Positions 1-12,022 of a stretch of 64,000 nucleotides of DNA are shown here, in pieces (position 1 is the first letter of the stretch; each line of letters opens with the position of its first letter). This DNA is from Owenia fusiformis (Eukaryota > Annelida > Polychaeta > Sabellida > Oweniidae). The notes under the pieces are model-generated. The model was not told where the DNA came from, searched no databases, and was given only the letters and a program-made list of their open reading frames with translations. Where the stretch lies: the NCBI GenBank assembly GCA_903813345.2, contig CAIIXF020000002.1, positions 28,649,223 through 28,713,222 of the forward strand, written 5' to 3'. A program made the translations under genes and the position numbers.

Positions 1-600
1 GTTTGAAAGATCTTCATATAGTTTAGTTTACCTCCATGAAACACATTATGTTTAATTGGGTTACATTGAAGCTACGACTCTATGATATTGTACCATTTTA
101 TTGGAAATTGAATTATCCATCAATTTTTATCTACCAACTTTTTATCAAATAATTCATTCTGGAAATTAAATACAAAAAATATCAAAAAACATTGAATGTG
201 CACTTGGTGTATTAATACCACTGACCCAACCTGTACTTCAGACAAATTGAACATCTTTTTTAAAGTAAAATCATCATTGATGGAAATACCTGGACATTCT
301 TCTCAATATTTCATTAGCTGCACCAGTTTTTTGATCAGCTATAAAGCCTCTTCCTAGAATAGTATGTTGGTTTTCAGAGTATTTTTTTATTACTTTTATA
401 GTATTTTACATTCTACATGTAGAATCAATCTTAACCATACAATGTGCTGAATTTCTTAAGAACATGTTTAAACATGAGCTTATAACAAGTCAGACATCGT
501 TTTACTAAAATTAGGAATTTATCTTTACTTATTATTAATTTACTAACCAATGCAGTCATGATTTTCTTTGATCCTCTAAAATAAGAATGACTCGAGAGAT

Positions 601-795
601 CAGGCCCATAACCAGGGGAGGGGAGGGGGTCTAGGGGTTTAAGTAAAAACTCCATCAAAATCATGCAGTTTTCACCATGCCAAGCACTTTTCAAGTGATT
701 TTGGCCATTTTTGGTCAAAAATTGTGAATTGTGAACCTCCTCTGGTATTTTTTAAAAAGTGAACCCCCATGGCAAAAGCTGGTTATGGGCCTGGA
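601..795. repeat. Palindromic MITE-like repeat, GGCCCGTAGCCAGG family, copy 1
   Basis: It starts with caggcccataaccagg and ends with ggttatgggcctgg, so its ends are inverted repeats of each other. The interior carries a phrase about gtgaacccccatgg and ttttggtcaaaa that recurs in the copies at 5438-5612 and 39598-39768. It is a short non-autonomous element. No coding capacity is seen. Confidence 0.75.
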
Positions 796-1214
796 GAATA
801 TAAGGCACATCTACTGAAGTGTAGGACTATACTTATATGAATTGAATATGTTGATATCATTATTAATTTTTTTTCCATAAAACTTATTAATAAAGGAATG
901 AAAGTCATATTCACTGAAGGGAGTTGCTCTGAATATCTGGCATGAAAAATTAGTATATACATATAGCTTAATTGCGTAAATTGTGAAAATGAGAACTTCA
1001 CTCCTACTACAGAAAAATACCTTTGGAGAACACTGAACCAATTACCTTTGGTCTACTTTACAAATATTGTCACTTACAGATGTTTAAATTAGATAGAAGT
1101 TTCAGATGATTCACATGTTTACTTATCAAGGATTGATGTAATCTCTTGGTATTATTATTAAGTGTGTTGTCATGGTATTTGAAACTGGTGTGATGTCACA
1201 CTGGTAATGTATTA

Positions 1215-1640
1215 TGTTGTTGGGCAAGGTTTAGGTGTCGTATCATTTTCATGGTATCAGATATGATTTTATATTATGATATTAGGGTAGGTTTAGGTGT
1301 CATTTCATTTTCATGGTATCAGATATGATATTATGACATTAGGCTAGGTTTAGGTGTCATTTGTCATTTCATTTTCATGTTATCAGATATGATATTAGGC
1401 TAGGTTTAGGTGTCATTTCATTTTCATGGTATCAGATATGATATTATGATATTAGGTTAGGTTAAAGTGTCCTTTCATTTTAATGGTATCAGATATGATA
1501 TTAGGCTTGGATTATGTGTCATTTCATTTTCATGGTTTCAGATATGATATTAGGCTAGGTTCAGGTGTCATTTCATTTTCATGGTATCAGCTATGATAAT
1601 ATGATATTAGGCTAGGTGTAATTTCATATTCATGGTATTA
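1215..1640. repeat. Degenerate tandem repeat, unit about 50-65 bp
   Basis: The phrase atgatattaggctaggttta followed by ggtgtcatttcattttcatg recurs about seven times with small indels. The unit length varies, so this is an old decaying minisatellite. It lies in the presumed intron upstream of zinc-finger exon A. Confidence 0.8.
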
Positions 1641-2489
1641 GATGACGACATTATAGTATTAGGTTATGTCATTATGGTATTAAGTATGATATGGTGTTAG
1701 ATATCAAGAGATAAGTTGTGATATCAGTGTATTAATATTTAAGTGTCATCGTATACGGTTAGATTTATGTGTCTTTTAATGGTATTAAATGATGTGACAT
1801 AATCATGTTGTTAGACATCAAATGATAACTTTTGATGTTAAATATCAAGAATTGATATCATGATATTTTATGAAGATGCCATGGTGTTCAGTGTGATATT
1901 ATTAAGATGTCACGATACTAGGTGATTTAAGGATTTAAGCCCTGAATCGGTGCATTGTGGACTGATTTATTATTCCTCCAAGGCATTGTTTCAAACTTTC
2001 TCCAAGATTGGCAGAATTGAGTGCCTAGAATGCATCAGCCACAATGCATTGAGTCTTGGGCTTCAATTCTTTTGAAATATTTTGTCCGACATCACCTAAA
2101 TGATATAAAATCACTAAAAGAATATATTTTTAATGAAACTTTTTGCAAGATTGAAGTTGGTTACAGTCTGTTGTCAAGTCAAGTTGTCTCTTTTACAACC
2201 ATTCAACAAATGACCTTGGGTGGATTATCGGTAATATACTGGTATTATATAATGCAGTTCTGGAAAATAGCGTGTTTGAATTGTAGAATTTGACACACAT
2301 TGCGCCTAGCTATGTGTCGAACCACCATTATATAAGATGTTGATGTATAGGTTGTGATATCATTATATTACCTAACAATTATGTACCTAACACATTGTTT
2401 TTTCAAACGCACAGATTTACAAGATTTCTTAATTAAGAAGTATCCCTAATCTCACTGAAAATTAATTCCACATTATTTTATATTTTCAG

Positions 2490-2944
2490 TGAGATTTGGG
2501 AATATTTCGAATCCAGGGGAAAAACATACACTTGGAACAGGAAAAGAGGCGAAAATAGAGGAGTATGCAGTAGAAATGGATTCAAACATATACGATATGA
2601 AACACACATCATATTCAGATTCAATAACACCATATAGGAAGGATGGATCACCACAAAGCCACAGTGATTTAACTCACAATACTATTGGAAATTCAACAAA
2701 ATCCTATACTGGCGCCACCTATCAATGTGAATTATGTCATAAGATATTCAACAAAAGCTCTGTATATAAGCGCCATCTAAAGGTTCACTCTGGTTTAAAG
2801 CCATATGTATGTGAGATCTGCAGTAAGGGATTCAACAGAAAGGATGTATTGCAAAGACATATTAAGCTCTGTCATTCCACGCAGATTAGCACAAATGTAC
2901 CGAATATTGTTCCAAAGATTGAAATCATTGAGGACCATGACTGA
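2490..2944 (+). CDS. Alternative terminal exon A: two C2H2 zinc fingers
   Basis: This is the C-terminal exon of a putative DNA-binding transcription factor. A 3' splice site (tatattttcag) ends at 2489. The exon opens at the second base of a codon and runs to TGA at 2942-2944, about 151 residues. Two adjacent fingers lie at about 2721-2880: the first is C-x2-C-x12-H-x3-H, then the linker HSGLKPY, then C-x2-C-x12-H-x4-H. Presumed base-contact residues at helix positions -1/3/6 are K/V/R and R/V/R. No good start codon precedes the open frame, which extends back only through the splice site, so this is not a stand-alone gene. An AATAAA signal lies at 3893-3898. Exons B, C and D have the same layout and the same entry phase, which suggests alternative last exons of one gene. 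The shared N-terminal part (a BTB domain is typical in such genes) is outside the window and unknown. Confidence 0.8.
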
Positions 2945-4550
2945 GAAACTAAGATGCCTGGATATAACCCTAAGGTTATCTAAGCTGGAGAGATTACCAC
3001 AAGAAGTTAGAAGATTGGAAAAGTTTTGATAATCCCATCAATCAAAGTTCAGAGGAATATAGAGAATGCATTCATCTGCCATCGAACAAAGTTCAGAGAA
3101 ATATAGAGAATGCATTCATCTTCATCTGATGGCTCACCATTTTTTTCTCCAAAACCAAATTTTCAAAATGGAAATTTAGTGTTGTTTTAAAGTATTTTCA
3201 TAAATCAAATGCTCTATTTTAGATAAGGATTGCGCTATAACTCGAAAGTGAAAGATTGATAATATTGTTTATTTTTCATGTATATCATAAATACATGGAA
3301 GCATGACTTTAACTTATTAACTGCAGTGATAAAATATCCAAGTTCTCTTATGACTGTCATGTAGATGTCTGCCACTTGACAAGAGGGTCAATAGGATTTG
3401 CTCTGGAATTGACTTGTACAGGGTGTCTCAAAAGAAGGAAATTGAGATTAAATTGCTAATTTTTAAAGATGAATTATGTTAAGGAAAATTCGCAGGTACC
3501 ATCATTTGCATCATCATCTCTTCCACCTATCAGATGGGAGCTGTGAAATTTTCCTAATTGTTATTCATATTTTAGAAATATGCAATGAAATCCAGTTTCC
3601 TTTTTTTGATACGCCCTGTAGTGCAATAACTTTGTGCAGTAAATATATATATTAGTGGAGTGGAGCAGTTAGGCTCAAGAGATTCATTCAAGAAATCAGT
3701 TATTAAAGGCACTCATCTCTTGAGATTAAACATTCCAATTAATTCAATGTATTTCATAATTGTACAGTTATTTTACCATTAAGGATGCTTGTTGAACAAC
3801 TTTTTTCATTTGATGTCTAAATGATTGTGTCTTTAAAGAAACTACTGTATTTAAAAAGATCCAATGAACTTTTAAGCCACTTTGGTTGTACTAATAAATT
3901 TACCAACTTAAAGGAATATGCTTTGAATCTGTTAGAAGTTGCGTTCACTATCTTCGGGGCAAACAGTCTATTCAGTATTCAGAATGATATGTGGTTTGTC
4001 ATGGATTATGTGGTTTGTCATGTTAACCAATCATTCATCTTTAACTGATTCCAGTTTTTAACAAACAAAAACCATTTACAAATTAATTACATCGGTAAAA
4101 AGCATAAAAGGCATATCATAATAAGGGGCTTGGTCAAAATACCAATGCTTTTTTGGAAGTAATGTAACAGTAGTAACTCTCTCTCTCCCTCTTCATAAGA
4201 GCCATGTACATTCATTACTTGAGAATAACATGAAATACTATTGTTTTTCACTGCATATAAGATTAACAAAATTAATTGATCTCCCCAGCATTAAAGTGGG
4301 TGCTGCACCTACTTGAGATGTTAATTATAGGCATGCACCCACCTAAGAATCTATTTGCACCTACTTGAAAGTAAGGAAAATCAGGAATATTTTGAACAAA
4401 TTTTGGTCCAAATTGTAAAATTCTGAATTTTGCGCCCACTTGAGATAAAATCTGAGGGAGAATACTGAGTAAGACATTGACGTTTGACCTGGCCCCTTAA
4501 AAACTGGAGAAAATAAAATGAAGAGTAAATTTAGATGTTTCTTTTTGCAG
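2945..4550. other. 3' UTR of exon A and intron before exon B
   Basis: No coding exon is seen. The stretch contains a mariner-type MITE (3417-3620) and AATAAA at 3893-3898, which could end the exon A transcript. A short duplication of gttcagagaaatatagagaa occurs near 3047-3115. Confidence 0.5.
3417..3620. mobile_element. Short mariner-type MITE with CAGGG(T/C)G ends
   Basis: The left end TACAGGGTGTCTCAAAAGAA and right end TTTTTTTGATACGCCCTGTA are imperfect inverted repeats. TA lies at both borders, as expected for a TA-target Tc1/mariner-derived MITE. The element is about 200 bp and has no coding capacity. Similar CAGGGTG termini occur at 8834, 26215 and 27850. Confidence 0.7.
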
Positions 4551-5158
4551 TGATGAGTATAGGAACTAGGAGCAAATCAGCCTACATGAAGGCATTAAAG
4601 GAAGAGAACAAGCCTGACACCCAGGAGATTGCTGACTCGAAGGTATTAAAGCAACAAGAAAAGCTTGATAAAAGGGAGAATCCTGACTCCCCGGTTAAAA
4701 AGACAAACATGGTGGTTACTGATTCACCTGATAAAAAGACAAACGATAGCACAGATATGCCAAGCCCTAAAGCAACTCCACAAATGAAAATTAAACGGGA
4801 ATATAAACGGTCTTCACCTAAATCATTTGAATGCCCGACATGCTCGAAAGTGTTCGGTGATGCTTGGAAATTTGAACGTCATTTACGTGTCCACACGGGC
4901 GAGAAACCTTTCCAGTGTGATATATGTTCTAGAACATTTGCCGATAAGTCTACATTGAGGGCGCATACATTGAAGGTCAATTGTTCCCGTAAAAGGAAAT
5001 CAGAAAGTACTGGAGAAGAAACTGTTGAGAAAAAACCAACGGAAGCTGGTGACGCTGAGGATGATGTAGAAAATACAGAAGAGGCTGTAAAAAGTATAGA
5101 TGAATCCAAAGAAGAAGCAAAGGTAGATGAAGAAGTGAATGCAGCTGAAGATGAGTGA
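4551..5158 (+). CDS. Alternative terminal exon B: two zinc fingers, acidic tail
   Basis: The second C-terminal exon of the array begins after ctttttgcag at 4550, again at the second base of a codon, and ends with TGA at 5156-5158. It encodes about 203 residues: a charged Lys/Asp-rich N-terminal part, then two fingers at about 4828-4982, then a strongly acidic tail rich in Glu, Asp and Lys. Finger 1 is a normal C2H2 followed by the classical linker HTGEKPF. Finger 2 is irregular: C-x2-C-x12-H-x5-C, a C2HC variant. Helix residues -1/3/6 are D/K/R and D/T/A. A sumoylation-type motif, IKRE, is encoded at 4790-4801. AATAAA is at 5954-5959. The ATG at 4535 lies in the polypyrimidine tract of the splice site and is unlikely to be used as a start. 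Confidence 0.8.
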
Positions 5159-8086
5159 ATTGGAACAATCAGTATTCAGTATGAAGAATATAATCAACAG
5201 TGTACAAAACTATGGATATGCTTTCAAATGTATATTGACTCAATTCTACATAAACTTTGTATAATATCAACAAAGATGTTGACAGGCAAGTACTGAAGTG
5301 GCATTAGCGAGGAATTATTTCATTTATGAATGCTGTTTGTTGGAACTATGAATTTTTGGATTGCAACACATTTCTTCAGAGGCTCCTCAATTAGAAATAC
5401 ATTTGAGGCATAACGTTGAAACATCATGTATAATGCACAGGCCTGTAGCCAGCTTTTCCCAAGAGGGGTTCAGTCTTTTCAAATATCTCTAGGGGGGTTC
5501 ACAATACATTTGACAACTTTGGCCCAAAATCACCTGAAAAGTGCTTTGAATGGTTAAAACTGCTTGATTATGAAAGAAGGAACCCCCCAACCCCTTCCCC
5601 TGGCTATTGGCGTAATGCATCAAATTACATCTGTCATGCTAAATGTACTTTCACATAATTTCTTTCATGTTTACAAGTGGATGAGTTAATGTCTATTTTA
5701 TAATATAACTTGGAGACTTTTGCAATCTACTCGAACCCAAGACTGCTACTTTTTATAATTGACAAATACAATCTTCTACCAAGTATTTCTACTGAACAAG
5801 GTGCAAGGTAATTTTCAGAATTTATTTTAACTCACTACATGTATGTATTTTCACTCTCTAAATTAGAACACAATATAGCCATGCTATAACAAGACTGTTA
5901 GGATTTTTCATAGAAAATAATGATAAGGGAAAACATGATCCTGTACAAATATTAATAAATACTGTATTATGAAAGATTAGCCAATCGGTGCTTGTGCTAT
6001 GTTTTAGGAATTTGGCCTTTTGACGGTTGATGCCCAGATCATATCATTAGAAAAATGTTTTGTGGTTATTAATTTTATAAATTATTGTTATCTTCATAAA
6101 ATTCTTGAAATTTTTTTCAAAATGTGAGATGGGAAATCACAGGAGAGCAGCTGATTCAATGTATTCATTTCTTGTATGTTAAAGATAAACCTCTGCCTAC
6201 TGGCCTCATTTTAAGCCACATGAGAATATTGTGCTATCAATCACCCACATGTCCTGGGTTCAATCCTTTATATTTGTAAATTAATTGAAATGTCTGGATT
6301 GCTGTGGTCTCCCCCAGCATTAGAACTTACTCTTACTCAAATCAAAAATTACACGCCGCCCTGTTAGAATCTTTTTTTACCATGTCAAAAAGATGAAATA
6401 ATCACACCAGTAGATCAAAATAGGATTTAGTGAGAAAAAATTTGGGAGATCACTCTGTAGTTAATAGAATATTATACTACATCTACAGTACATGTTCTTA
6501 CGGTGCACATATGTAAATACAGTACACGTATGTTCTCATTCATCAAGATATATTTACTCTTTAAGTACCTTATAAAGAGAGAAGTGGATAGAGCTCAGAA
6601 AATGTATTAAATCTATGAAATGTTATTCTAGAATATAATTAGAATTACTGTACATGAATTACTGTACATGAAATATAGAGAAACTGGATTATATTAAATT
6701 GGTAACTACAATTGTAGATTAAGGCCAGAGTGCACTTTGGATTTTTTTGCAATTTTGAAAAGTAAACCACTGAAAATTCTAGTTATTCAAACATTCTGAA
6801 GAATTATCAACCCTCAATTAATAGTCTAGTTACACTAATGCATCTTTTGTGCAAAAATGAAAGATGTAGATGATGTTTGGAATGAGTTATGTTTATCTGA
6901 AAATAGCACATGGTCATGAAATTTCATCAAAGTGCACCCTGACCGTAAGTATGTTTGCATAAATACATTGAATCTTTAAGTATCGTTATGGAGTAAATGT
7001 AGTAGCACAATTATTATAACTTTTTGCAGAAAATCGAATGTAGCTGTTTAAATCAACTTTTAACTGTTAAAATTATATTTTATACTGTACATAATATAGA
7101 TGTATTTCTTCTGTGATGTTTGAATAGAATTATTGGTAACATGAAAGTACATAAACAAAGCTATTGTTTTTGTTAAAAGTAGACTTTAATTGGAATGTGA
7201 TAGTAAACCTATCATTAAAGCAAGACTTTCATTCTGACAACAGACCAATTGAATAAAAAAAAATGAAACAAAACAATTGTGAAAATAATGTGTTGCCTGC
7301 TATAGTAAGAAAGACTGTGTATAAACACCACTACCAAACACCAAGTTCTTTGATTAGTCTAATATATTATCCCATCAAAATGTTGTCAGGTTATCACAAC
7401 AATTTACACTTCTGCATAGCACAGATACAGGGCGACACCAAAAAAATGCAACTCTTATTTTGGAATGACTTTTTCAAATGTTGTACTTTTATTATGTCAC
7501 TCTGTAGGTAGCTTATTTTCAGTTTACATTCCCTACATTTACATTCCCTAAAAAGCCTTGAAAGCTTTACTTTCACTTATCCTATTAGCATCATTACTAA
7601 AGTCTTATGCCGCAGTCAGAGGATAGTGTGGCTAGACAAGGGTAAAGGTTCATTCAAATCTCACATAGATCTGGATTTAAAAGGAGAATCAGATGTAACA
7701 AGCAATCCTAATAAGTGAATAGAGTTGGAATGATACAATGCCAAGCCAGGATATAGAGATTGACTAGAATGATTCTTCATAAGTTGAGAAAAATGATTTG
7801 TCAACTAAAGTAAAGACTGGTAGTACTTCCTGTTTATGTTAATCTTACAACACCCCCAAGTGAATAAGCTTTTTACAAATAATTAATAATATCATGGAAA
7901 TAAAGTTTGTCGTGTTATGATGGAAGGAGATAAAATGTTTTGGTTACCATGGTTACAAATTTTGTTTAAATGATCATAATTTGCCTAAAATCTTGATACT
8001 TTACGTGATTTAAAAATTCAATTTTAAAATCTTATGTCAAAAAAATGTAAATATGGTAACCAAACATTTTATTCTTCCACTTGCAG
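5159..8086. other. 3' UTR of exon B and intron before exon C
   Basis: This is AT-rich DNA without a supported exon. It includes a copy of the GGCCCGTAGCCAGG palindromic repeat (5438-5612), candidate polyadenylation signals, and a mariner-like end with cagggcgacaccaaaaaaat near 7427. A short direct duplication of attactgtacatgaa occurs near 6645-6670. Confidence 0.5.
5438..5612. repeat. Palindromic MITE-like repeat, GGCCCGTAGCCAGG family, copy 2
   Basis: It starts caggcctgtagccag and ends ccccttcccctggctattgg. The interior contains ggttcacaatacatttgaca and tggcccaaaatcacctgaaa, in opposite orientation to the matching phrases at 601-795. This copy is diverged. Confidence 0.65.
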
Positions 8087-8559
8087 AAAAAAGTGCCAGT
8101 AATGAAGACGAGGCTGAAAATGACACTAGAAATACACATAAAGAACCTGAAGGTGTCCCACCTAACATACAAATGATCATCAAGGAAGAATTACCTATTA
8201 AGAATGAACACAATATCGATAATCCTCGCGTCTTTAACAGAACTCCCAAACCAATAAAAAACTCATCCACCAATGAGAAACCAAAGCATTCAAAGACAGA
8301 ACCCGAGTCTCCTGGGATTAGTTACGCTGATAACCCATATGTGCGAGAGTATATAGCAAGTGATAACTTTAAGACATATGAATGCACTCTATGTAAAAAG
8401 AAGTACCAGTCTAAACAAAGCGTTGCCTCGCATACCAGGATCCATACTGGCGAGATGCCATATAAATGTGATATCTGCCTAAAGGAGTTCAGATACAGCC
8501 AGAGTAAAAACAGGCATATGAAACTGACACATTTTTACTATCAATCCGGAACTGGCTGA
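8087..8559 (+). CDS. Alternative terminal exon C: two C2H2 zinc fingers
   Basis: The third C-terminal exon of the array follows a strong acceptor (attcttccacttgcag, ending 8086). It enters at the second codon base, as exons A, B and D do, and stops with TGA at 8557-8559, about 157 residues. The N-terminal part is Glu/Asn/Pro-rich and holds two sumoylation-type motifs, IKEE (8179-8190) and IKNE (8197-8208). Two fingers lie at about 8380-8535, each C-x2-C-x12-H, with the linker HTGEMPY. Helix residues -1/3/6 read S/S/S and Y/S/R, so target preference should differ from the other exons. The fingers sit almost at the C terminus. The ATG at 8053 is upstream of the acceptor and probably intronic. 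Confidence 0.8.
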
Positions 8560-11500
8560 CTGAATTTAAATTGTGCAATGTTTCATTTGATATTATGACA
8601 CAATACCAATAGTTGGATATTGATATACATGTACTATGCTTAACACTACATTAATGATCATTGAACTCACCAAGAGCTAAGAGGAGGCCCATTTTTTACA
8701 TTATAAGTTATATTGCACGGTATAAGTACATATAGGTGCACAAAACTTATAGGGCTGTTGACTATCAAGTGAAAAACATAAGAACCCGTAAGTAATGTGT
8801 GTTGTGCTAGATATAGTCGATGTAATGTGCAATATACAGGGTGTTCCATATGTTTCAGGAATGATGCTATGTTTTATTGGTTTTCTTTTCAATCTAACTG
8901 AATTTTTGACACAATGTGTCTAAACATGTTTTGAATAAGTTGGGAAAGTTTCATATCGTGAAGTTCAGTAGTCTTAATTATATGGTTGCTATAGTAACCT
9001 AGGGGTAGGGTAGGTGGAGCAGGTGTAACAGCGCGCAAAATATAATGAAAAATTGGTAAAAAATAGTTTTTTGTACAAAGTGTGACTAGGTATTAGGTTG
9101 TCAGAGTTGGATCAAACTTGTCAGTAATTAAACAAAAATGGAGGTGGATTCCAAGAAAGTAAAAAAAATGTCACCACCGATGATCACATCACAATTTAAA
9201 CACCTGTCATGTCATGAGTCACAATGGAGAATAAACACAGGTAATTTTGGACGAGCGGCCATCTTGAAAAGTGAAAAAGTCATTAGCAAAGGAAGACCTT
9301 CGACTTAAGGCAACACACAATAATCTGTGACAAGACATGACATGTGTGAATAACAGTTTTCTGCAGCAGACACAATTAAACTCCTAACGAAACCACATGG
9401 GGACTCAATGATGGTAACCTCTAGAGTGTACGAATGGTACAAGTGGTTCAAATCTGGAATGAAAACTGAGACCGATTATCCAAAATGTGGACATCCGAGA
9501 ACAGTGAGAGCGCTAAATAATGCAGAAAGGATAGATGCTGAAATAATGATGATGGCTAATAAAGGGTGTAATAACATTTTTAATTTCCAGGAATCCACCT
9601 TTATTCTTTTTAATTTCCAACAAGTTTGATGCGACTATGACAAATTCATACTTTGAACACTTTATACAAAAACTACTATTTTTACAAAAATGTCATGTTT
9701 TGTGCGTTGTTACACCTGCTCCACCTGCCCTACCCCTAGGTTACTATAGCAACCATATTATTCAGTCTACTGAGTTTCATGATATGAAACTTTAACAACT
9801 TATTCACAACATATTTGGACACATTTTGTCAAAAAATCAGCTAGATTGAAAAGAAAACCAATAAAATACAGCATCATTCCTGAAACATATGGAACACCCT
9901 GTACGTATGTTTTACAGCTGAAAACTAGAAACTCTGAAAGAGGTCATTCAGTGGAATCTCAGTAAGTTGAGGACTGGATTTTTGTAAGTTGTGCATTGAC
10001 AGCTGGTCCATATACATCTTTGAAGGTCAGAAAAGGTTAAAAAAGTGTTTTTTCAGAAACCTTATTTATTCTTGTATTATCAAAGAATCCTTTTGAAAAA
10101 TTAATAGTTGATTTGATAAAATGTATCTTCATTCACTTACATATATATATGGTACAAATCACTAATTTGAAATCTTATACAGTATGACAACAAAAGTAAC
10201 ATTTTTAGCTTCATTAGAAACTTTTTAGAAGAGATGAGAAATATCATAGATTAGGTATTTAAAGAATTTAGTATGACGTATTTTTCAAAAATGTAATTTT
10301 GAAAATGTAGTGTGGCGCATATCAAGTGTGACTTAATCCCCTATGACTATGGAAAATCATGGTACATATCTATGGAATTTGTGCCTGGAACTTCATGAAC
10401 TTCCATGGGAAATACTAAGAGAAACTATGAATTTCAAAAGAAAATACCATGGTTACTATGACTTTTTTGGATAGGTAGATCTAGTAGAATGAATGCCATG
10501 TAAATCACCAACTTGAAACTGACTAAACAGATCTCACTCAGGTGTACTACTCCCACCTTAAGGTGAACTAAAATGGTATAGAAAAAAGCACAATACAGAA
10601 GTAGTTGATTAGTATGAATTATGCCTATCCTTAAGTTTCTGTAAAAAATATTTCATGTCAATACCTTAATGTTATGATACTTTTTTTGCCTTCTAAAAAG
10701 GTTGCAAAATTTTTTGGCCCACCCTGTATATAGGAATGTGCAGAATACAAGAACTTAATTTGTATTTTTATGTCACCACGGAAAGTGTTTGTTCTCAAAC
10801 TTTTGGTAATGGTGGTTGGTGTTTGGTGGTCGGCAGTTGGCGTCTGTAACAAAGGCAGGTGGTGACATTTTGTATGTTAATGTCTTGTTTTCGATTGTGA
10901 TCTCATGATGGACACTCAATTTCCGAAGGCCAAATTTACCAGTAGATCATTCTAGACTCAATTCAATTACAGCTGTATTTAGTGTATTACCACCTTTACC
11001 AAAGTTATTGTATTGCTTTATCTGAATATACAATACTATTACATTAGATGTTTGTTCGGTGATTTTGTAATGTTAAGTACGGCATTTATTGAACTCTGAT
11101 ATTGTTGAGATATCACCAGCATTTACTTGATGTAAATAACATGTTCAATAAAGTTCAATAAAATTCATTTTTACTTTGAAATATTTTTTTGCAAGATATC
11201 GTATTTAACTTAATATATAAATGATGTGGATTTTAAAGAATTTCAAATAATCCCTTTGTTTTACGGACAAGGCAGATTCAATCGCATTGTAAATTAATAC
11301 TATTGAAATACACTGGATGTGGATAGAGATCAGTTTTAGGGTACTCTAGTAAGGATGATGTCCCTTTATGTCCCTTTATCAACAGTCGTGGAAAATTCGT
11401 CATGGTTTCACCCCCTACACTCATCAAACAAAATTTTAAAATGTTGATTTGTCTTGCTCTTGAATATTACGAAAAATCAAAACTCTTGGGTAACATACCC

Positions 11501-12022
11501 CCTCCCCTTAATGAAACTAACTTCATAATTCCATAGCTGTTGATAAGTGGACATCATCCCTAAGATCAGTGCTGTTAAAAGTATACCTCTTTTGTCCCAC
11601 TTAGCAAAATGTGGTCCTGCATGAACTAACCATGTGAAACGTATTTGAACCCCAAATATGAAGAATCATTCAAAACATTTAACAGCTACAAGGTTCCAGT
11701 AGGTAATTGCTAGTTTGACCACCAGATGGCTAATTTGGGTCAGATAACATGACAGACATAGATATAGGGAAAGTTCCTCTGAATTACAATGTTTAGATTA
11801 TAAATATATAGATATACCTGTACATGTATTAGATTACATGTAGTTGATGAACCTAGTTGATGATCTTTAAAACAATATTTCTACATGTATTTTGGATGTA
11901 GATTTCAAATATGGTTTTATTTTGACTCAATTTTGAATATTTACTGTTGCAAATCAAGATTATTTCTACATGCATCGATCGAGTCCATTAACACACTTCT
12001 ATATGATTCTTCTATTTTTCAG
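8560..12022. other. 3' UTR of exon C and intron before exon D
   Basis: No supported exon. It contains a roughly 1 kb mariner-like element (8834-9903). A segment at about 10790-10890 (ggtggttggtgtttggtggt, then aaaggcaggtggtgac) recurs near 60860-60960, so it is a dispersed repeat. Overlapping AATAAA signals at 11147-11162 are candidate poly(A) sites. Confidence 0.5.
8834..9903. mobile_element. Decayed Tc1/mariner-type transposon with long TIRs
   Basis: The ends, TACAGGGTGTTCCATATG and CATATGGAACACCCTGTA, are inverted repeats flanked by TA. The imperfect TIRs extend for about 200 bp on each side: the right arm mirrors the left, including the cctaggggtagggtaggtgg segment. Between them, an open frame at 9408-9629 on the + strand has the flavour of a mariner transposase helix-turn-helix region (SRVYEWYKWFKSG, then a Gly-His-Pro turn). 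The catalytic part is missing, so the element is non-autonomous. Confidence 0.75.

Larger units (their letters stand above)
1..2489. other. Non-coding stretch left of zinc-finger exon A
   Basis: I see no convincing coding exon here. It holds a dispersed palindromic repeat (601-795) and a degenerate tandem repeat (about 1215-1640), listed separately. A short segment around 2030-2068 (it contains aatgcattgagtcttgggct) recurs near 63050-63080, so the open frame over it is probably repeat-derived. If exons A-D belong to one gene, this is intron of that gene, with the common 5' exons further left. Confidence 0.5.

Noticed and set aside
2021-2293. 90-codon frame starting MPRMHQPQ
   Set aside because: The start overlaps a dispersed repeat also present near 63050. 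It has no domain or clear splice signals.
9408-9629. Possible small gene with helix-turn-helix-like protein
   Set aside because: It lies between the long TIRs of a transposon and resembles a mariner transposase fragment, so it is recorded as part of that element.
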